Below, piece after piece: positions 25,591-34,664 of a DNA stretch of 64,000 nt (within the stretch, counting starts at the first letter, position 1; each line of letters opens with the position of its first letter). A program made the translations under genes and the position numbers. This DNA comes from Thermotogota bacterium (GTDB taxonomy: Bacteria > Thermotogota > Thermotogae > Petrotogales > Petrotogaceae). The stretch covers positions 592,839 to 656,838 of the forward strand of contig JAKOZG010000004.1 in NCBI GenBank assembly GCA_029780115.1, in the 5' to 3' direction. A model generated the notes under the pieces. The model had not been told where the DNA came from. It saw only the letters and a program-made list of their open reading frames with translations, and ran no database searches.

Positions 25591-25622
25591 AAAAATTGGG
25601 AGCTAACAAGCTCCCAATTTTT
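25591..25622 (+). terminator. Bidirectional terminator between the exporter and miaB
   Basis: Perfect 14-bp stem (AAAAATTGGGAGCT / AGCTCCCAATTTTT) with a 4-nt loop. It has A/T tracts on both sides, so it can end both convergent units. Confidence 0.9.
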
Positions 25623-25633
25623 TAATTACTATT

Positions 25634-26947
25634 TTAAACTTCTACAATTTCACCATACAAGGGTCCAGGAGATATTTTGTTTATTTTTATGTTCAAAAAC
25701 TGACCATTTAATTGATCTTGACTTTTATATATAACTAATTTATTGTTAATCGTTCTACCCATATAAGTATTGTCTTTTCCAGCTTTCCCCTCTTGAATTA
25801 TTGTCAATATTTCTCCAAGATATTTTTTATTTTCTTCTAGATTAATCTTTTTTTGAATTTCCATTATATGTTGTAATCGTTTGTTTTTAATACGTTTTGG
25901 TACGTCGTCTTTAAAATATTTGTACGCAATTGTACCTTCTCGTGGGGAATACTCTGCAATATTAATTCTTTCGAATCTACATTTTTTAATTAAATCCACA
26001 GTTTCCTCAAAATCTTGCTCCGTCTCTGAAGGGAAACCTGTTATGATATCGCTGCTTATTGTAACTTCAGGTACTTCCTTTTTTATTTTGTTCACTAGAT
26101 CAATAAATTGTTCTTTAGTATATCTTCTATTCATTGATTTTAATATTCTATTGCTACCTGATTGAACCGGTAAATGGACATATTTAGCTGCTTTTTCTTC
26201 ATTAGCTATGGTTTCAATTAAAGAATCGGTAATATCTGTTGGATATGAGGTCATAAACCATATTCTTTTTATTGAATCAAATTGTGCAGATTTTTGAATT
26301 AATAAATCTAACTTTGGTTTTTTATCTCCAAAATCCTTTCCATAGGAATCTACATTCTGCCCTAAAAATGTAACTTCTTTATATCCTTTTTCTGCATACT
26401 CTTTTACTTCATTAATAACATCGTCTATCGGTCTGCTTTTTTCGAATCCTCGAGTATATGGAACAATACAATATGTACAATATTTATTGCAACCATATAT
26501 GACGGTTATCCAAGCATGATGCTTACTAAAAGGTCGTTTTGGAATGATGTAGTTGACTTCATCTAACTTGTCGCTAAAATCGGCGAATCTTTCTCCACCC
26601 AATGCGCGTTTTACTAGATTGGGAATGTCTATAACATTTCTTGTTCCAAATACAAAATCGATGTTTTTAAATCTATTTAGGAGGTTTTCTCTCTCTTTCT
26701 CTGCAGAACATCCACCTATTCCTATTATTAGATTTTTATTTTTTTCTTTAAATTTTCCGTATCCTCCTATAGCTCCATAAAGTTTATTTTCAGCTTTTTC
26801 TCTCACAGAACAACTGTTAATTATTATAATATCAGCTTCTTCTGGATTTTCTGTCCATTCAAAGCCGTCCTCGGTTAAAAGCCCTGCCATAATTTCGCTT
26901 TCATTCAAGTTCATTTGACAACCAAAAGTTCTAATGTAAAATTTCAT
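25634..26947 (-). CDS. miaB: tRNA-2-methylthio-N6-dimethylallyladenosine synthase MiaB
   Basis: 437 aa. Radical SAM methylthiotransferase acting on i6A37 of tRNAs reading U-initial codons. UPF0004 domain cysteines: TFGCQMNLNES, NSCSVREKAENK and GIGGCSAE. The radical SAM cluster is GCNKYCTYCIVPYTRG. A C-terminal TRAM domain begins around KAGKDNTYMGRT. The ATG at 26947 has SD TTGGAG; a GTG three codons earlier overlaps that SD and was rejected. Together with MtaB at the window start, both main tRNA methylthiotransferases are present. A hairpin terminator lies immediately upstream. Confidence 0.95.
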   Translation of the reverse strand: MKFYIRTFGCQMNLNESEIMAGLLTEDGFEWTENPEEADIIIINSCSVREKAENKLYGAIGGYGKFKEKNKNLIIGIGGCSAEKERENLLNRFKNIDFVFGTRNVIDIPNLVKRALGGERFADFSDKLDEVNYIIPKRPFSKHHAWITVIYGCNKYCTYCIVPYTRGFEKSRPIDDVINEVKEYAEKGYKEVTFLGQNVDSYGKDFGDKKPKLDLLIQKSAQFDSIKRIWFMTSYPTDITDSLIETIANEEKAAKYVHLPVQSGSNRILKSMNRRYTKEQFIDLVNKIKKEVPEVTISSDIITGFPSETEQDFEETVDLIKKCRFERINIAEYSPREGTIAYKYFKDDVPKRIKNKRLQHIMEIQKKINLEENKKYLGEILTIIQEGKAGKDNTYMGRTINNKLVIYKSQDQLNGQFLNIKINKISPGPLYGEIVEV

Positions 26948-26966
26948 GTATATCACTCCAAAAAAA

Positions 26967-26985
26967 TCGGGGGAAAATCCCCCGA
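26967..26985 (-). terminator. Terminator of rpsB, directly upstream of miaB
   Basis: Stem TCGGGGGA / TCCCCCGA (8 bp), 3-nt loop, and a TTTTTT run on the minus strand. The run is followed within a few bases by the miaB SD. miaB transcription therefore depends on read-through or on an unrecognised start. Confidence 0.85.
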
Positions 26986-27032
26986 CTATTAATCGATTTT
27001 ACTATATTAAATATTCAACAATTTTAGTTTAA

Positions 27033-27881
27033 TCAAAATGTGTCTTCTTCTTCATCTTCATCCGGAATCTCTATTTCTTCCTCTTCTTCGACTTCTTCAA
27101 TAAACTTTTCATATTTTTCTTCCGCTTTTAATTTTTCTATTATATGTTCATCTAATTCCGGCCTTTCCTCACGTTCAACTTCTTCTAGAACATCTATTCT
27201 TCCTTCTTGTGCCTCAATTATTGCATCAGCCATCTTTGAAGTAATTAACATTATAGCTCTTATTGCATCATCATTAGAAGGTATAACATAATCTATAACA
27301 TCAGGATCACAGTTGGTATCAACCATCGCTATTATAGGGATTTTTAGCATATTTGCTTCTTTAACGGCGATCTCTTCTTTTTTTGGGTCAACTATAAAAA
27401 GAACGCCCGGTAATTTATTCATTCCTCTTAAACCGCCTAAGTTCTTTTCCAATTTCTCTAAATTTCTTCTAATGTTTGCTTGTTCTTTCTTTGGAAGTCT
27501 AGAAAATTCTTCACTTTCTACATATTCAGATAATTCTTCTAATTTGTCAATCCTTCTTTTGATAGTTTTAAAATTAGTTAGTAAACCTCCAAGCCATCTG
27601 TTATTTACATAGAATTCTCCGCATCTTCTCGCTTCATCCGCAACAATTTGTTGAGCCTGTTTTTTTGTTCCAACAAACAAAACTCTTTTTCTCTCCATTA
27701 CGGCATTTTTTAAAAAATCGTACGCTTCATCAATTCCTTTCAAGGTTTTTTGCAGATCGATTATGTGTATGCCTTTTCTTTCTGCAAAAATGTATGGTTG
27801 CATCTTTGGGTTCCATCTTCTCGTTCTATGGCCAAAATGTGCTCCAGCCTCCAACAACTGTTTCATGCTAACTACTGACAA
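27033..27881 (-). CDS. rpsB: Small ribosomal subunit protein uS2
   Basis: 282 aa. Classic S2 features: [61 protein letters not shown], and [30 protein letters not shown] long acidic tail (about the last 35 residues, mostly Glu/Asp) extends beyond most S2 proteins. Start is a TTG at 27881 with GGAGG 8 nt upstream; a GTG three codons earlier lies inside the SD. tsf does not follow, unlike the usual rpsB-tsf pair. Confidence 0.95.
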   Translation of the reverse strand: MSVVSMKQLLEAGAHFGHRTRRWNPKMQPYIFAERKGIHIIDLQKTLKGIDEAYDFLKNAVMERKRVLFVGTKKQAQQIVADEARRCGEFYVNNRWLGGLLTNFKTIKRRIDKLEELSEYVESEEFSRLPKKEQANIRRNLEKLEKNLGGLRGMNKLPGVLFIVDPKKEEIAVKEANMLKIPIIAMVDTNCDPDVIDYVIPSNDDAIRAIMLITSKMADAIIEAQEGRIDVLEEVEREERPELDEHIIEKLKAEEKYEKFIEEVEEEEEIEIPDEDEEEDTF

Positions 27882-28013
27882 ATAAAACACCTCCGAATGT
27901 TTTGATTTGGTTTTAAACCTCCAGTCTTCTCCTTACACCGACCCTAACTATTAATTATGTAGCGGGCACCGAGGTGAAGAGCGAAAACTGTGAGTGTTTG
28001 CATATAATAAAAT

Positions 28014-28367
28014 CTAAATAATATTTTCTATCTTCTTTTGTTCTCCCCATAAACTTTCAAGATCATAAAAACTTCGGCCTTCCTGAGAGAAAATATGAAC
28101 TATAAAAGTGCCTGCATCAACTATCATCCAATCAAATCCCTTACTTTTATCATAAGAAAGAATAGGAATATTCTCCTCTTTTAAATATTTAACTACTTCA
28201 TCTCTTAAGGCTGCCATATGGATATCGGAATTTCCGGTAACTATGACAAAATAATCAACCATAATTTCAGAGTCTTCCATATCAATTACGGAAATATCCA
28301 TGCCCTCTTTTTCATCCAACAATCCAACAATACTTTTTACAGATTCAAACACTTCTGATTTTAACAA
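28014..28367 (-). CDS. rsfS: Ribosomal silencing factor RsfS
   Basis: 117 aa. Binds uL14 and prevents subunit joining during starvation. Core DISVIDMEDSEIMVDYFVIVTGNSDIHMAALRDEVVKYL and the C-terminal GFDWMIVDAGTFIVHIFSQEGRSFYDLESLWG are typical of the Iojap/RsfS family. Start is TTG with GGAGGTG 8 nt upstream. It follows plsX by 29 nt in the same operon. Confidence 0.94.
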   Translation of the reverse strand: MLKSEVFESVKSIVGLLDEKEGMDISVIDMEDSEIMVDYFVIVTGNSDIHMAALRDEVVKYLKEENIPILSYDKSKGFDWMIVDAGTFIVHIFSQEGRSFYDLESLWGEQKKIENII

Positions 28368-28396
28368 ACAGCTAACACCTCCACTGTATTTTTAAT

Positions 28397-29377
28397 TTAC
28401 AATTCGATATTTGAAAGCAAATCAAATCTAGCAGCTTTGGTAGCGACGTAAATAGCATTAGAAATCGCTTCTGCATCAGAAGATCCATGAGCTTTAACAA
28501 GAATTCCATTAATACCTAAAAAAAACGTTCCTCCATAGCTCCTATAATCAATTTTTTCCATCAATGTTTTGAGAGGACTTTTTAAAAATAGAGCTCCCAA
28601 CTTTGTGAACAATCCACCTTTTTTAATAATGGCTTTTAATTCGTGAAGAATAAAGTAAGCAGTTCCTTCGATCGTTTTCAGAACATTGTTTCCTGTGAAA
28701 CCATCTGTTACAACTACATCACAAGTATCATCAAAAATTTCTCTAGCTTCAACGAATCCCACAAAATTTAAGTTTGTATGACTTTTTAGAAGACTATAAG
28801 CATCTTTTATTAAAGTGTTACCTTTTTCTTCTTCTGAGCCGATATTTAAAATGGCAACACGAGGGTTTTCAATATTCAAAAATTTAGCGTACGCTATTCC
28901 TTCTCTAGCAAAGTCATAAAAATGTTCAGCCTTTACTTCAGCATTTGCTCCAGCATCTACCAATATTTTTGGTTTGTCGGATTTCGAAGGAAGAGCTAAA
29001 ACTAAAGCAGGTCTTTTAATTCCTTCTAACCTGCCAGCGACAAAAGTTCCGCTTGCTAAAAGTGCACCTGTATTACCTGCGCTAACAAAAGCATCTAGTT
29101 TTTTTTCTTTTAGATATTTACATCCAATGTACATCGAAGAATCTTCAAGTTTTAAAACTTCGGTAGGCTTAGTTTCGTTGGTTACCAATTTTTTTGCGGG
29201 AATAATCTCTACACCTTCTAAAGATTTTAATAGATCATTTGGTAACTCATTTCCTACTAAAGCTAATTCATCACGGGATAAATAATTGTTTTTTAAAGCA
29301 GACAGTGCGCCCTCAACCACAGCTTTGGGCGCATTGTCTCCTCCATAAGCGTCTACCCCTATTTTTACCTTAGACAT
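28397..29377 (-). CDS. plsX: Phosphate acyltransferase PlsX
   Basis: 326 aa. Converts acyl-ACP to acyl-phosphate for phospholipid synthesis. N-terminal KIGVDAYGGDNAPKAVVEGAL, SAGNTGALLASG, LVDAGANAEVK, and VVTDGFTGNNVLKTIEG are family signatures. It lies 3 nt after rpmF (classic rpmF-plsX pairing) with SD GGGAGTA. Confidence 0.95.
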   Translation of the reverse strand: MSKVKIGVDAYGGDNAPKAVVEGALSALKNNYLSRDELALVGNELPNDLLKSLEGVEIIPAKKLVTNETKPTEVLKLEDSSMYIGCKYLKEKKLDAFVSAGNTGALLASGTFVAGRLEGIKRPALVLALPSKSDKPKILVDAGANAEVKAEHFYDFAREGIAYAKFLNIENPRVAILNIGSEEEKGNTLIKDAYSLLKSHTNLNFVGFVEAREIFDDTCDVVVTDGFTGNNVLKTIEGTAYFILHELKAIIKKGGLFTKLGALFLKSPLKTLMEKIDYRSYGGTFFLGINGILVKAHGSSDAEAISNAIYVATKAARFDLLSNIEL

Positions 29378-29380
29378 TTA

Positions 29381-29563
29381 TTACTCCCCTATTTCTAAGA
29401 TTTGTTTATCTTTATAATAACCGCAGTTTAAACAAACTCTGTGTGGCAACTTAGGCTCGCCACATTTTTGACATTTTACTACATTAATTTTATATGCAGA
29501 ATAATACTTTGCCTTTCTTGAGTGTGTTCTGCTTCGAGATGATTTTTGTTTTGGTACGGCCAT
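29381..29563 (-). CDS. rpmF: Large ribosomal subunit protein bL32
   Basis: 60 aa. MAVPKQKSSRSRTHSRKAKYY basic head, then a zinc ribbon CQKCGEPKLPHRVCLNCGYYK with four cysteines. SD AGGAGGAA. Operon with the DUF177 gene upstream and plsX downstream. Confidence 0.97.
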   Translation of the reverse strand: MAVPKQKSSRSRTHSRKAKYYSAYKINVVKCQKCGEPKLPHRVCLNCGYYKDKQILEIGE

Positions 29564-29645
29564 GAATAGTTCCTCCTTTGGTTTATAAATAACGGTTTAA
29601 TTATTTAAGACGAATTGTAATCGCCTATTCTTTAATTCAAGATAA

Positions 29646-30197
29646 TTACTTCTCTAGCAAGTTTTTTAATGGTAACAATCGTGGATCAATTTCTTCAGTT
29701 TCACAAGTGTGATTTGGATTTTCGTTTAAATCAGCGCCACAGATTTGACACAATCCTTTACAATCTTCTTTACAGAGAGGAATCTCTGGTACTGCTAATA
29801 TTATAGCTTCAATTACCCTATTTGTCAAATCAATTAATGAATTATCGTAGTAGATTATATTTTCAAGAGATTTTAACTGTTTTGTTTTCGATAAAAATCT
29901 TTCATATCTTCTGTCAATATATATACAGTCAAAGTTTTCTTCAACCCAGTATTCTATAGGTTTTAAGCATCTTGAACAGTGTAGTTGTAATAATGTTTCC
30001 ACTTTTCCACTAACATACACTTGGTTGTCTCGCTTTTCTAGCAAGAAAAACACGTCTATCGGTGATAGTATTCTTGAATTTTCAGAAGGTAATTCTATTT
30101 CTTTCCAGTTCCTTATGATTACTCTTCTTTCAAAGATTTTTTCAAATTTTTCATATTCTATAACTAATTGACTACTTTTTAATTCTTCGTTAAACAT
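29646..30197 (-). CDS. DUF177 (YceD-like) protein
   Basis: 183 aa. A cysteine pair CSRCLKPIEYWVEE near residue 94 and the C-terminal CKEDCKGLCQICGADLNENPNHTC cluster mark the DUF177/YceD family, always found before rpmF. Proposed roles concern 23S rRNA accumulation and coordination with lipid synthesis; not proven here. SD GAGGTGAGG precedes the ATG. Confidence 0.88.
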   Translation of the reverse strand: MFNEELKSSQLVIEYEKFEKIFERRVIIRNWKEIELPSENSRILSPIDVFFLLEKRDNQVYVSGKVETLLQLHCSRCLKPIEYWVEENFDCIYIDRRYERFLSKTKQLKSLENIIYYDNSLIDLTNRVIEAIILAVPEIPLCKEDCKGLCQICGADLNENPNHTCETEEIDPRLLPLKNLLEK

Positions 30198-30305
30198 TTA
30201 CCTCACCTCTACGATGAATATTTTACTTTATAAAAGTTTACTGAAAAAGAATAATTTGTTAAATTTTATCATTCACTATCTTCAATTATAACAAAATTAT
30301 AAGAA

Positions 30306-30333
30306 AAGAAAGGCAGTATTTTCTGCCTTTCTT
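30306..30333 (-). terminator. Terminator of the 30372-30845 gene
   Basis: 11-bp stem (AAGAAAGGCAG / CTGCCTTTCTT) with a 6-nt loop, followed on the minus strand by an imperfect T-rich tract. Confidence 0.65.
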
Positions 30334-30371
30334 AAATCTAAAATATTTTCTTCATATTTAATTTTTTAATT

Positions 30372-30845
30372 TTATATTGTAGACACAGTAAAAACAACAG
30401 TTCCTATCTTTTCGTTGAACTCCCCAAGTTTCAAAAGCTCATTTTCTACCTCAGAATCATTTTGCAACTTATTTTGGAAGTTAAAGCCAACAGATACAAC
30501 TTTTTCAACTATTCCGGAGTTTGATACGTTTGAATTCAAATTATATATGAAGCTCCCAACTAAAAATTCAGAAAGGATTGGATTTTCAACACTAGAAATG
30601 AATTCAACGTCTACTTGATTGGACGAGTTAGCAATAACCTTTACACGAACTTTCTTCTGCGTATTTTGAGGATCAGATAAATCTAAAACATAATCTAGTC
30701 TTTCAGCTTCTACTTCGATACTGGCATAACTTGGAATGCTTATAAAAACAGGAATAGACACACTGTCAGATACTTGTGTGAAAGATAAACCACTTATCAA
30801 TAACAAAGAAATTATACTTAATATTACAAAATTAAACTTTTTCAT
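30372..30845 (-). CDS. Secreted VPVYL-domain protein, divergent member
   Basis: 157 aa with a signal peptide (MKKFNFVILSIISLLLISGLSFTQ). The mature part begins SDSVSIPVFISIPSYASIEVE and ends EKIGTVVFTVSTI, the same opening and closing strands as the plus-strand paralogues at 32484-35758. The middle is beta-rich, with DLSDPQNTQKKVRVKVIANSSNQVDVEF matching their DLADPES...VEANVxY segment. No cysteines. Own promoter and terminator; divergent from the rest of the cluster. Family not recognised; I infer a small secreted beta-sandwich. Confidence 0.6.
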   Translation of the reverse strand: MKKFNFVILSIISLLLISGLSFTQVSDSVSIPVFISIPSYASIEVEAERLDYVLDLSDPQNTQKKVRVKVIANSSNQVDVEFISSVENPILSEFLVGSFIYNLNSNVSNSGIVEKVVSVGFNFQNKLQNDSEVENELLKLGEFNEKIGTVVFTVSTI

Positions 30846-30878
30846 TAAAAAATCACACCCTAATAAATTATCAATAAA

Positions 30879-30907
30879 ATTATATCATGATAAAATAAAA
30901 AAGTCAA
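30879..30907 (-). promoter_or_regulatory. Promoter of the 30372-30845 gene
   Basis: Minus strand TTGACT (30902-30907), 17-bp spacer, TATAAT (30879-30884). Confidence 0.75.
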
Positions 30908-30957
30908 CTCTATTAAAAAAATAAAACACTTATTCTAAGCGTCTTTTAAAAATCTTA

Positions 30958-30985
30958 TTGATTTTTTATTGAGAATGTGTATAAT
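30958..30985 (+). promoter_or_regulatory. Promoter upstream of the 31064-32296 gene
   Basis: TTGATT (30958-30963), 16-bp spacer, TATAAT (30980-30985). A second AAGGTATAAT at about 31013-31018 is an alternative -10. Confidence 0.6.
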
Positions 30986-31063
30986 GAATTTATAAATTGA
31001 TTAGAACTTAAGGTATAATTAGTTGGTAATGGTATTTTAAAAAAGATAGAAGGAGTTAATATT

Positions 31064-32296
31064 ATGAAGAAAACAATTTGCGCAATCTTATTTATATTTT
31101 CGGCAATAACTTCATTTGCACAAAACTATTCTGGATATTTAGGAGATATTGAGTTTGTATTTGACCAAAAAGATATAAATTATGATTCATGTATAATAAC
31201 TCTTAAAAATGCACAGTCTAATTTAACTTCACATCTATATTTAAATGATAACTATAATCTGTTTTGTTATGATAATAATATAAATGAACAATATTTAATA
31301 AATCAATACTATTATGACAATAGTAGTTTTGTAATTCAACTAGGTCTACAAAAGCGTGCATTATGGGAAGCGAATTTTCAAAAAATTCTTCTACTTGAAG
31401 GACAAAGTATAACCGTGGGCCAAGTTAGGCTAAAGAAAACTAATGGTCTTGAAATAGCGTATTACGATCTTGTATTCACTGTTCCAAAATACAATATTGA
31501 AGATATTACTTCTGAAGGAGAAATTGTTTTTGACTTTATCCCATTATATAATGGTGAAACTAACTCCATTTGGTGGAAATATGAAACTTCAACTGTTACA
31601 ATTACCTTCAACCATTTGCCTCCATTAAAATTCGGAGTACATTTAGAACCATCTAACCAAGAATTTGAATTTTTAAGTGATGAATTAAAGTTAACCGGGA
31701 CTCAAGACGTTTATTTTTCAGGCGACTCTACAATTTTTAATGTGCAAGTTGAAGTTGGTACAAATATTGAAAATCATTATAATAAATATGGAGATAAATT
31801 ACAAAAAATGTATTTTGATGCAGGTTGCCCACAAGAAGGTTTACATGTTGCAGATGCAATTGTTTCTGTTCCAATGGAAGGTGGGTATTATTTTTACCTT
31901 GATATTCCTGTTTATTACCTTATAGCAGAACCTTTGATAGATATTGTTGTTGATGGGAGTTTTCACCTGTTTTTTAATCCTGCAAATCCAGAAAATGACT
32001 ACATTTCTATTGTACCCGTATCTATAACATCTAGTATCCCATCATTTAATATTAATTTGAATCTGGAAATATTTAATGAATATAATTTATTACACAATTA
32101 CATATTTTTGATAAACGAGCAAACGATTCCTGTTAGTAATGGTGAATATGCTTTTGATATTCAATTAAAAGCAAACTTTGCAGATTTATGGAATCAAAAT
32201 AAAGAACAGATTTTGTCACTTTTTCAAGATGGCGTTTTGACTGTCGATAATGATGTTCAAATAGGAAACGTTTATATTACTCTTTCTGCAACTTAA
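31064..32296 (+). CDS. Large secreted protein with a C-terminal VPVYL-type domain
   Basis: 410 aa with a signal peptide (MKKTICAILFIFSAITSFA). Two or more beta-rich modules rich in Asn, Tyr and Asp. The C-terminal part, YFYLDIPVYYLIAEPLIDI...DGSFHLFFNPANPEN...ending DNDVQIGNVYITLSAT, lines up with the whole of the small secreted proteins downstream (VPVYLNVPEFVRI...DGKFDLVFDLADPES...IADVVFTISS). This suggests a longer relative, perhaps an adaptor or tip protein (inference). SD AAGGAGT. A frameshifted copy of its last 50 codons is preserved at 34027-34178. Confidence 0.55.
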   Translation: MKKTICAILFIFSAITSFAQNYSGYLGDIEFVFDQKDINYDSCIITLKNAQSNLTSHLYLNDNYNLFCYDNNINEQYLINQYYYDNSSFVIQLGLQKRALWEANFQKILLLEGQSITVGQVRLKKTNGLEIAYYDLVFTVPKYNIEDITSEGEIVFDFIPLYNGETNSIWWKYETSTVTITFNHLPPLKFGVHLEPSNQEFEFLSDELKLTGTQDVYFSGDSTIFNVQVEVGTNIENHYNKYGDKLQKMYFDAGCPQEGLHVADAIVSVPMEGGYYFYLDIPVYYLIAEPLIDIVVDGSFHLFFNPANPENDYISIVPVSITSSIPSFNINLNLEIFNEYNLLHNYIFLINEQTIPVSNGEYAFDIQLKANFADLWNQNKEQILSLFQDGVLTVDNDVQIGNVYITLSAT

Positions 32297-32483
32297 TCCT
32301 CTCTATTTTTCCTTCATTAATTGTTTAATTATTTTTTTTATTTTAAAGTTTTTATTTTTATTTAAATTTCATTAATATTCATCATCTTTTTTTTAATGTT
32401 GATATAATACAGCATAATGTTGCAAAAACTTCTAATACCAAACCTCTTATGATATTAAAGAAAAAGTTTTGTGGGGGATAAGA

Positions 32484-32993
32484 ATGCAATTACTTAAAAG
32501 CACAATCATTGGACTTTTATTTATTTTAACGATTAATTTAAGTCTATGTTGGGGCCAAGTTTCTCACAATGTGGAGGTAGGAATATACTTAACTATTCCT
32601 GAATTCATAAAAATTACAAATATTAGCAAAGAAAAATTATATTTTGAAATTGAAATGACAGATAATGACCTTATTTTTGAGGATAATCTTTTTTTTGATG
32701 TTTATGCAAATGTAGATTATTCGTTACTACTTGAATTTAAAACAATAGATGATTTGAATGAAAATGTAAAAAAGTTAGTGCAAGATACATATGATTCATA
32801 TATAACTGACCTAACTAATCAATTGATAGTAGATGCGAAAGAAAATCGTATCGCGGAAAGAAACAAAGGTATTGAAAGATATAAACTTATTTTTGAGATG
32901 GATATGACTAAATCCGTAGAGAGTAGATATCCACAGTTTGAAGGGCAAGTAGGAAGTATCGAAGTAATTGTTTCAAAATTAGAAACAATTTAA
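32484..32993 (+). CDS. Secreted VPVYL-domain protein, type A
   Basis: 169 aa with a signal peptide ending near CWGQ. The mature start VSHNVEVGIYLTIPEFIKIT and the end GQVGSIEVIVSKLETI match the family. The middle differs, with a charged helical insertion (NENVKKLVQDTYDSYITDLTNQL). The ATG at 32484 has GGGGG 6 nt upstream; an in-frame TTG five codons earlier lies before that SD. A decayed copy lies at 34219-34376. Function unknown. Confidence 0.6.
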   Translation: MQLLKSTIIGLLFILTINLSLCWGQVSHNVEVGIYLTIPEFIKITNISKEKLYFEIEMTDNDLIFEDNLFFDVYANVDYSLLLEFKTIDDLNENVKKLVQDTYDSYITDLTNQLIVDAKENRIAERNKGIERYKLIFEMDMTKSVESRYPQFEGQVGSIEVIVSKLETI

Positions 32994-33035
32994 AATATTT
33001 TCTAAATATAAAAGTTAAGTCATAAGGTAGATAAT

Positions 33036-33077
33036 AAAATCGGAGATATTACAATAACGGTTGCAGGACCAGTTTGA
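33036..33077 (+). pseudogene. Remnant: last 13 codons and stop of a type B gene
   Basis: Encodes KIGDITITVAGPV and stop, differing from the end of the intact type B gene (35145-35186) by one base in 42. The following 80 bp also match what follows that gene. There is no start codon or body, so this is the residue of a deleted paralogue lying between the type A and type C genes. Confidence 0.75.
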
Positions 33078-33138
33078 GGCATATAAAATTGTAACACAAT
33101 TTTGATTAAGTTTTTATTTGTAATTATTGAGTTTTTAG

Positions 33139-33168
33139 TTTGACTTTTATAATTAAGAATAAATATTA
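33139..33168 (+). promoter_or_regulatory. Promoter of type C gene, copy 1
   Basis: TTGACT (33139-33144), 18-bp spacer, TATTAA (33163-33168). The same arrangement recurs before copy 2. Confidence 0.45.
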
Positions 33169-33213
33169 AAAAAATATAAAATAAAAATAAAATTTTTGAG
33201 GGGGGTTAAGGTT

Positions 33214-33657
33214 ATGAAAAAAGTTTTAAGTATGGTTGTTTTGATGATGATTTTAGCGGTTTCAGTGTTTGCAGTAACGAGTGATGTAACTGTTCCAGTT
33301 TATTTGAATGTTCCAGAATTTGTAAGAATTTCAACTCATCCGGATGATGATGGACAATTTGATTTAGTTTTTGATCCTTTATATCCAGATGTTGAGGTAC
33401 AAGATACTGTTACATTAGTAGTTGAAGCGAATGTTGCTTACACTCTCAGTTCATCAGTTACATATGCTGCAGGTCAGTCACACTGGGGTAGCTTAATCCA
33501 AGTAACGCTACCCGACCCGCAAACTACACCTTATAAGACGGGCAAGAATAATTTCGTTGTGACTGCAAAAATAAATGTGATTGATCATTTAATGTATGGC
33601 AAAGTTGATCCAGCTACAAAAATTGCTGATGTTGTTTTTACAATAAGTTCACTATAA
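33214..33657 (+). CDS. Secreted VPVYL-domain protein, type C copy 1
   Basis: 147 aa. Signal peptide MKKVLSMVVLMMILAVSVFA, mature start VTSDVTVPVYLNVPEFVRIST, then DGQFDLVFDPLYPDVEVQDTVTLVVEANVAYTLSSS, and the end TKIADVVFTISSL. Paralogous to 35318-35758 over its full length. The ATG at 33214 follows a very strong SD (GAGGGGGG); an upstream start six codons earlier overlaps it. No cysteines. The strong SD, strong signal peptide and private terminator suggest an abundant secreted or subunit protein (inference). Confidence 0.65.
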   Translation: MKKVLSMVVLMMILAVSVFAVTSDVTVPVYLNVPEFVRISTHPDDDGQFDLVFDPLYPDVEVQDTVTLVVEANVAYTLSSSVTYAAGQSHWGSLIQVTLPDPQTTPYKTGKNNFVVTAKINVIDHLMYGKVDPATKIADVVFTISSL

Positions 33658-33666
33658 GTTTTTTGT

Positions 33667-33820
33667 AAAAATAAATAATAATAAAAAGTTAAGAATTTGC
33701 CCCCAAAAGTGTTAAAATTAACTTGAAGGGGCAAATTTTTATTCAATATTTCATTTTTCTTAAATTAATTTTGGGAAACTACTCTATGCGACTTTCTTGA
33801 CTTTCTTTATGAAAGAAATT
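33667..33820 (+). repeat. Direct repeat R1, copy 1 (with terminator)
   Basis: About 130 bp nearly identical to 35770-35913, beginning AAAAATAAATAATAATAAAA and including the hairpin and the ACTACTCTATGCGACTTTC segment. Copy 2 lacks 9 bp (TTGACTTTC) present here. Homology continues less exactly into the next gene's start. Confidence 0.85.
33694..33737 (+). terminator. Terminator of type C gene, copy 1
   Basis: 10-bp stem AATTTGCCCC / GGGGCAAATT, with a 24-nt loop that itself contains GTTAA...TTAAC, followed by TTTTATT. Confidence 0.75.
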
Positions 33821-33869
33821 CTCTGATCAAAGTATTACCTGTCTTTATTTACTTCAATATTTGCTTACG

Positions 33870-33990
33870 TTAACTGGAAGGTGAATTTCTGCCTCAACTA
33901 CAAAAAATACTTTTATATTTTTTTAGTGTTGTGTTTTTCTTGGTTTTTTCTCTGAAATGAGTGTAACTCTGTTGTCTGTCAAACTTTTTC
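33870..33990 (+). pseudogene. Remnant of the 5' end of a chaperone-like gene
   Basis: Aligns with the start region and signal-peptide codons of the 35985-37505 gene (TTTTTAGTGTT-GTGTTTTTCTTGGTTTTTTCTCT against the same stretch at about 36021-36058). In the intact gene this codes FSVLFFLVSFSQISVTPLS; here the frame is broken by stops soon after the signal peptide, and homology ends near 33990. Confidence 0.55.
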
Positions 33991-34026
33991 TTATACTCTA
34001 ATTGGAGTCAATTTGAAAAATTCAGT

Positions 34027-34178
34027 AACTGTTCCTATGACATCGAATTAAAAGTAGACTTTGCTGATTTATGGAATGAACAAAGGGATAAAATTCTGCT
34101 TCTTTTTCAGAGGGAGTAATGACTGTCAGTAATGATATACATATAGGAAATGTGTATATTACTCTTTCTGCATCTTAA
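34027..34178 (+). pseudogene. Remnant of the 3' end of a 410-aa-type gene (frameshifted)
   Basis: Encodes YDIELKVDFADLWNEQRDKILLLFQ, then a one-base deletion and stop, then in the next frame TVSNDIHIGNVYITLSAS and stop. This matches the last 50 residues of the 31064-32296 product. The sequence after the stop also matches (AATCCTTTCTATTTT). Confidence 0.8.
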
Positions 34179-34218
34179 TCCTTTCTATTTTCTTCTTCCC
34201 TAATTTTTTAATTACTTT

Positions 34219-34376
34219 ATTTCTCATAGTGTAGAGGCAGGAATATATTTAACTGTTCCTAAATTCATAAAAATTGCAAATATTAGCAAACAAAAGTTAT
34301 ATTTTGAAATTGAAATGACAGATAAGAACAAGTAGGAAGTATTGAAGTAATAGTTTCAAAATTAGAAACAATTTAA
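34219..34376 (+). pseudogene. Remnant of a type A gene with internal deletion
   Basis: Starts ISHSVEAGIYLTVPKFIKIANISKQKLYFEIEMTDK, closely matching the type A protein. It then jumps out of frame to the codons for QVGSIEVIVSKLETI and stop. About 280 bp are missing relative to 32484-32993, and the signal peptide is absent. Confidence 0.8.
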
Positions 34377-34664
34377 AATATTTTCTAAATATAAATAAAA
34401 AATGCAATAAAATTTTCTTTAAATAATCTAAATATCTTATTTCTGAAAAGAAGTAGACGATTAAAACCTGTATTTATAAAAATCATAAATGGTAAAAATT
34501 ACAACATAATTTTGTTTTTGTAATTTTTTATAATTTATTGAAATTTATATGATCTCTTGTAATATAAGCCGAATTTTTATAAAACTATAATTTTTAATTA
34601 TTAATTTTTTATTATGAAGAGTACAATAAAGACAAGAACTAAATAAGAGGGCGGAGAGATATTG
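34377..34664 (+). other. AT-rich spacer before type B gene
   Basis: No gene or clear terminator. It must contain the type B promoter, but no convincing -35/-10 pair was found. Confidence 0.4.

Noticed and set aside
27900..28013. Possible autoregulatory leader of rpsB
   Set aside because: Some complementary segments (CUUCACC..., GGAGAAG) are present on the minus strand, but no stable consistent fold or known S2 leader motif could be established by eye.
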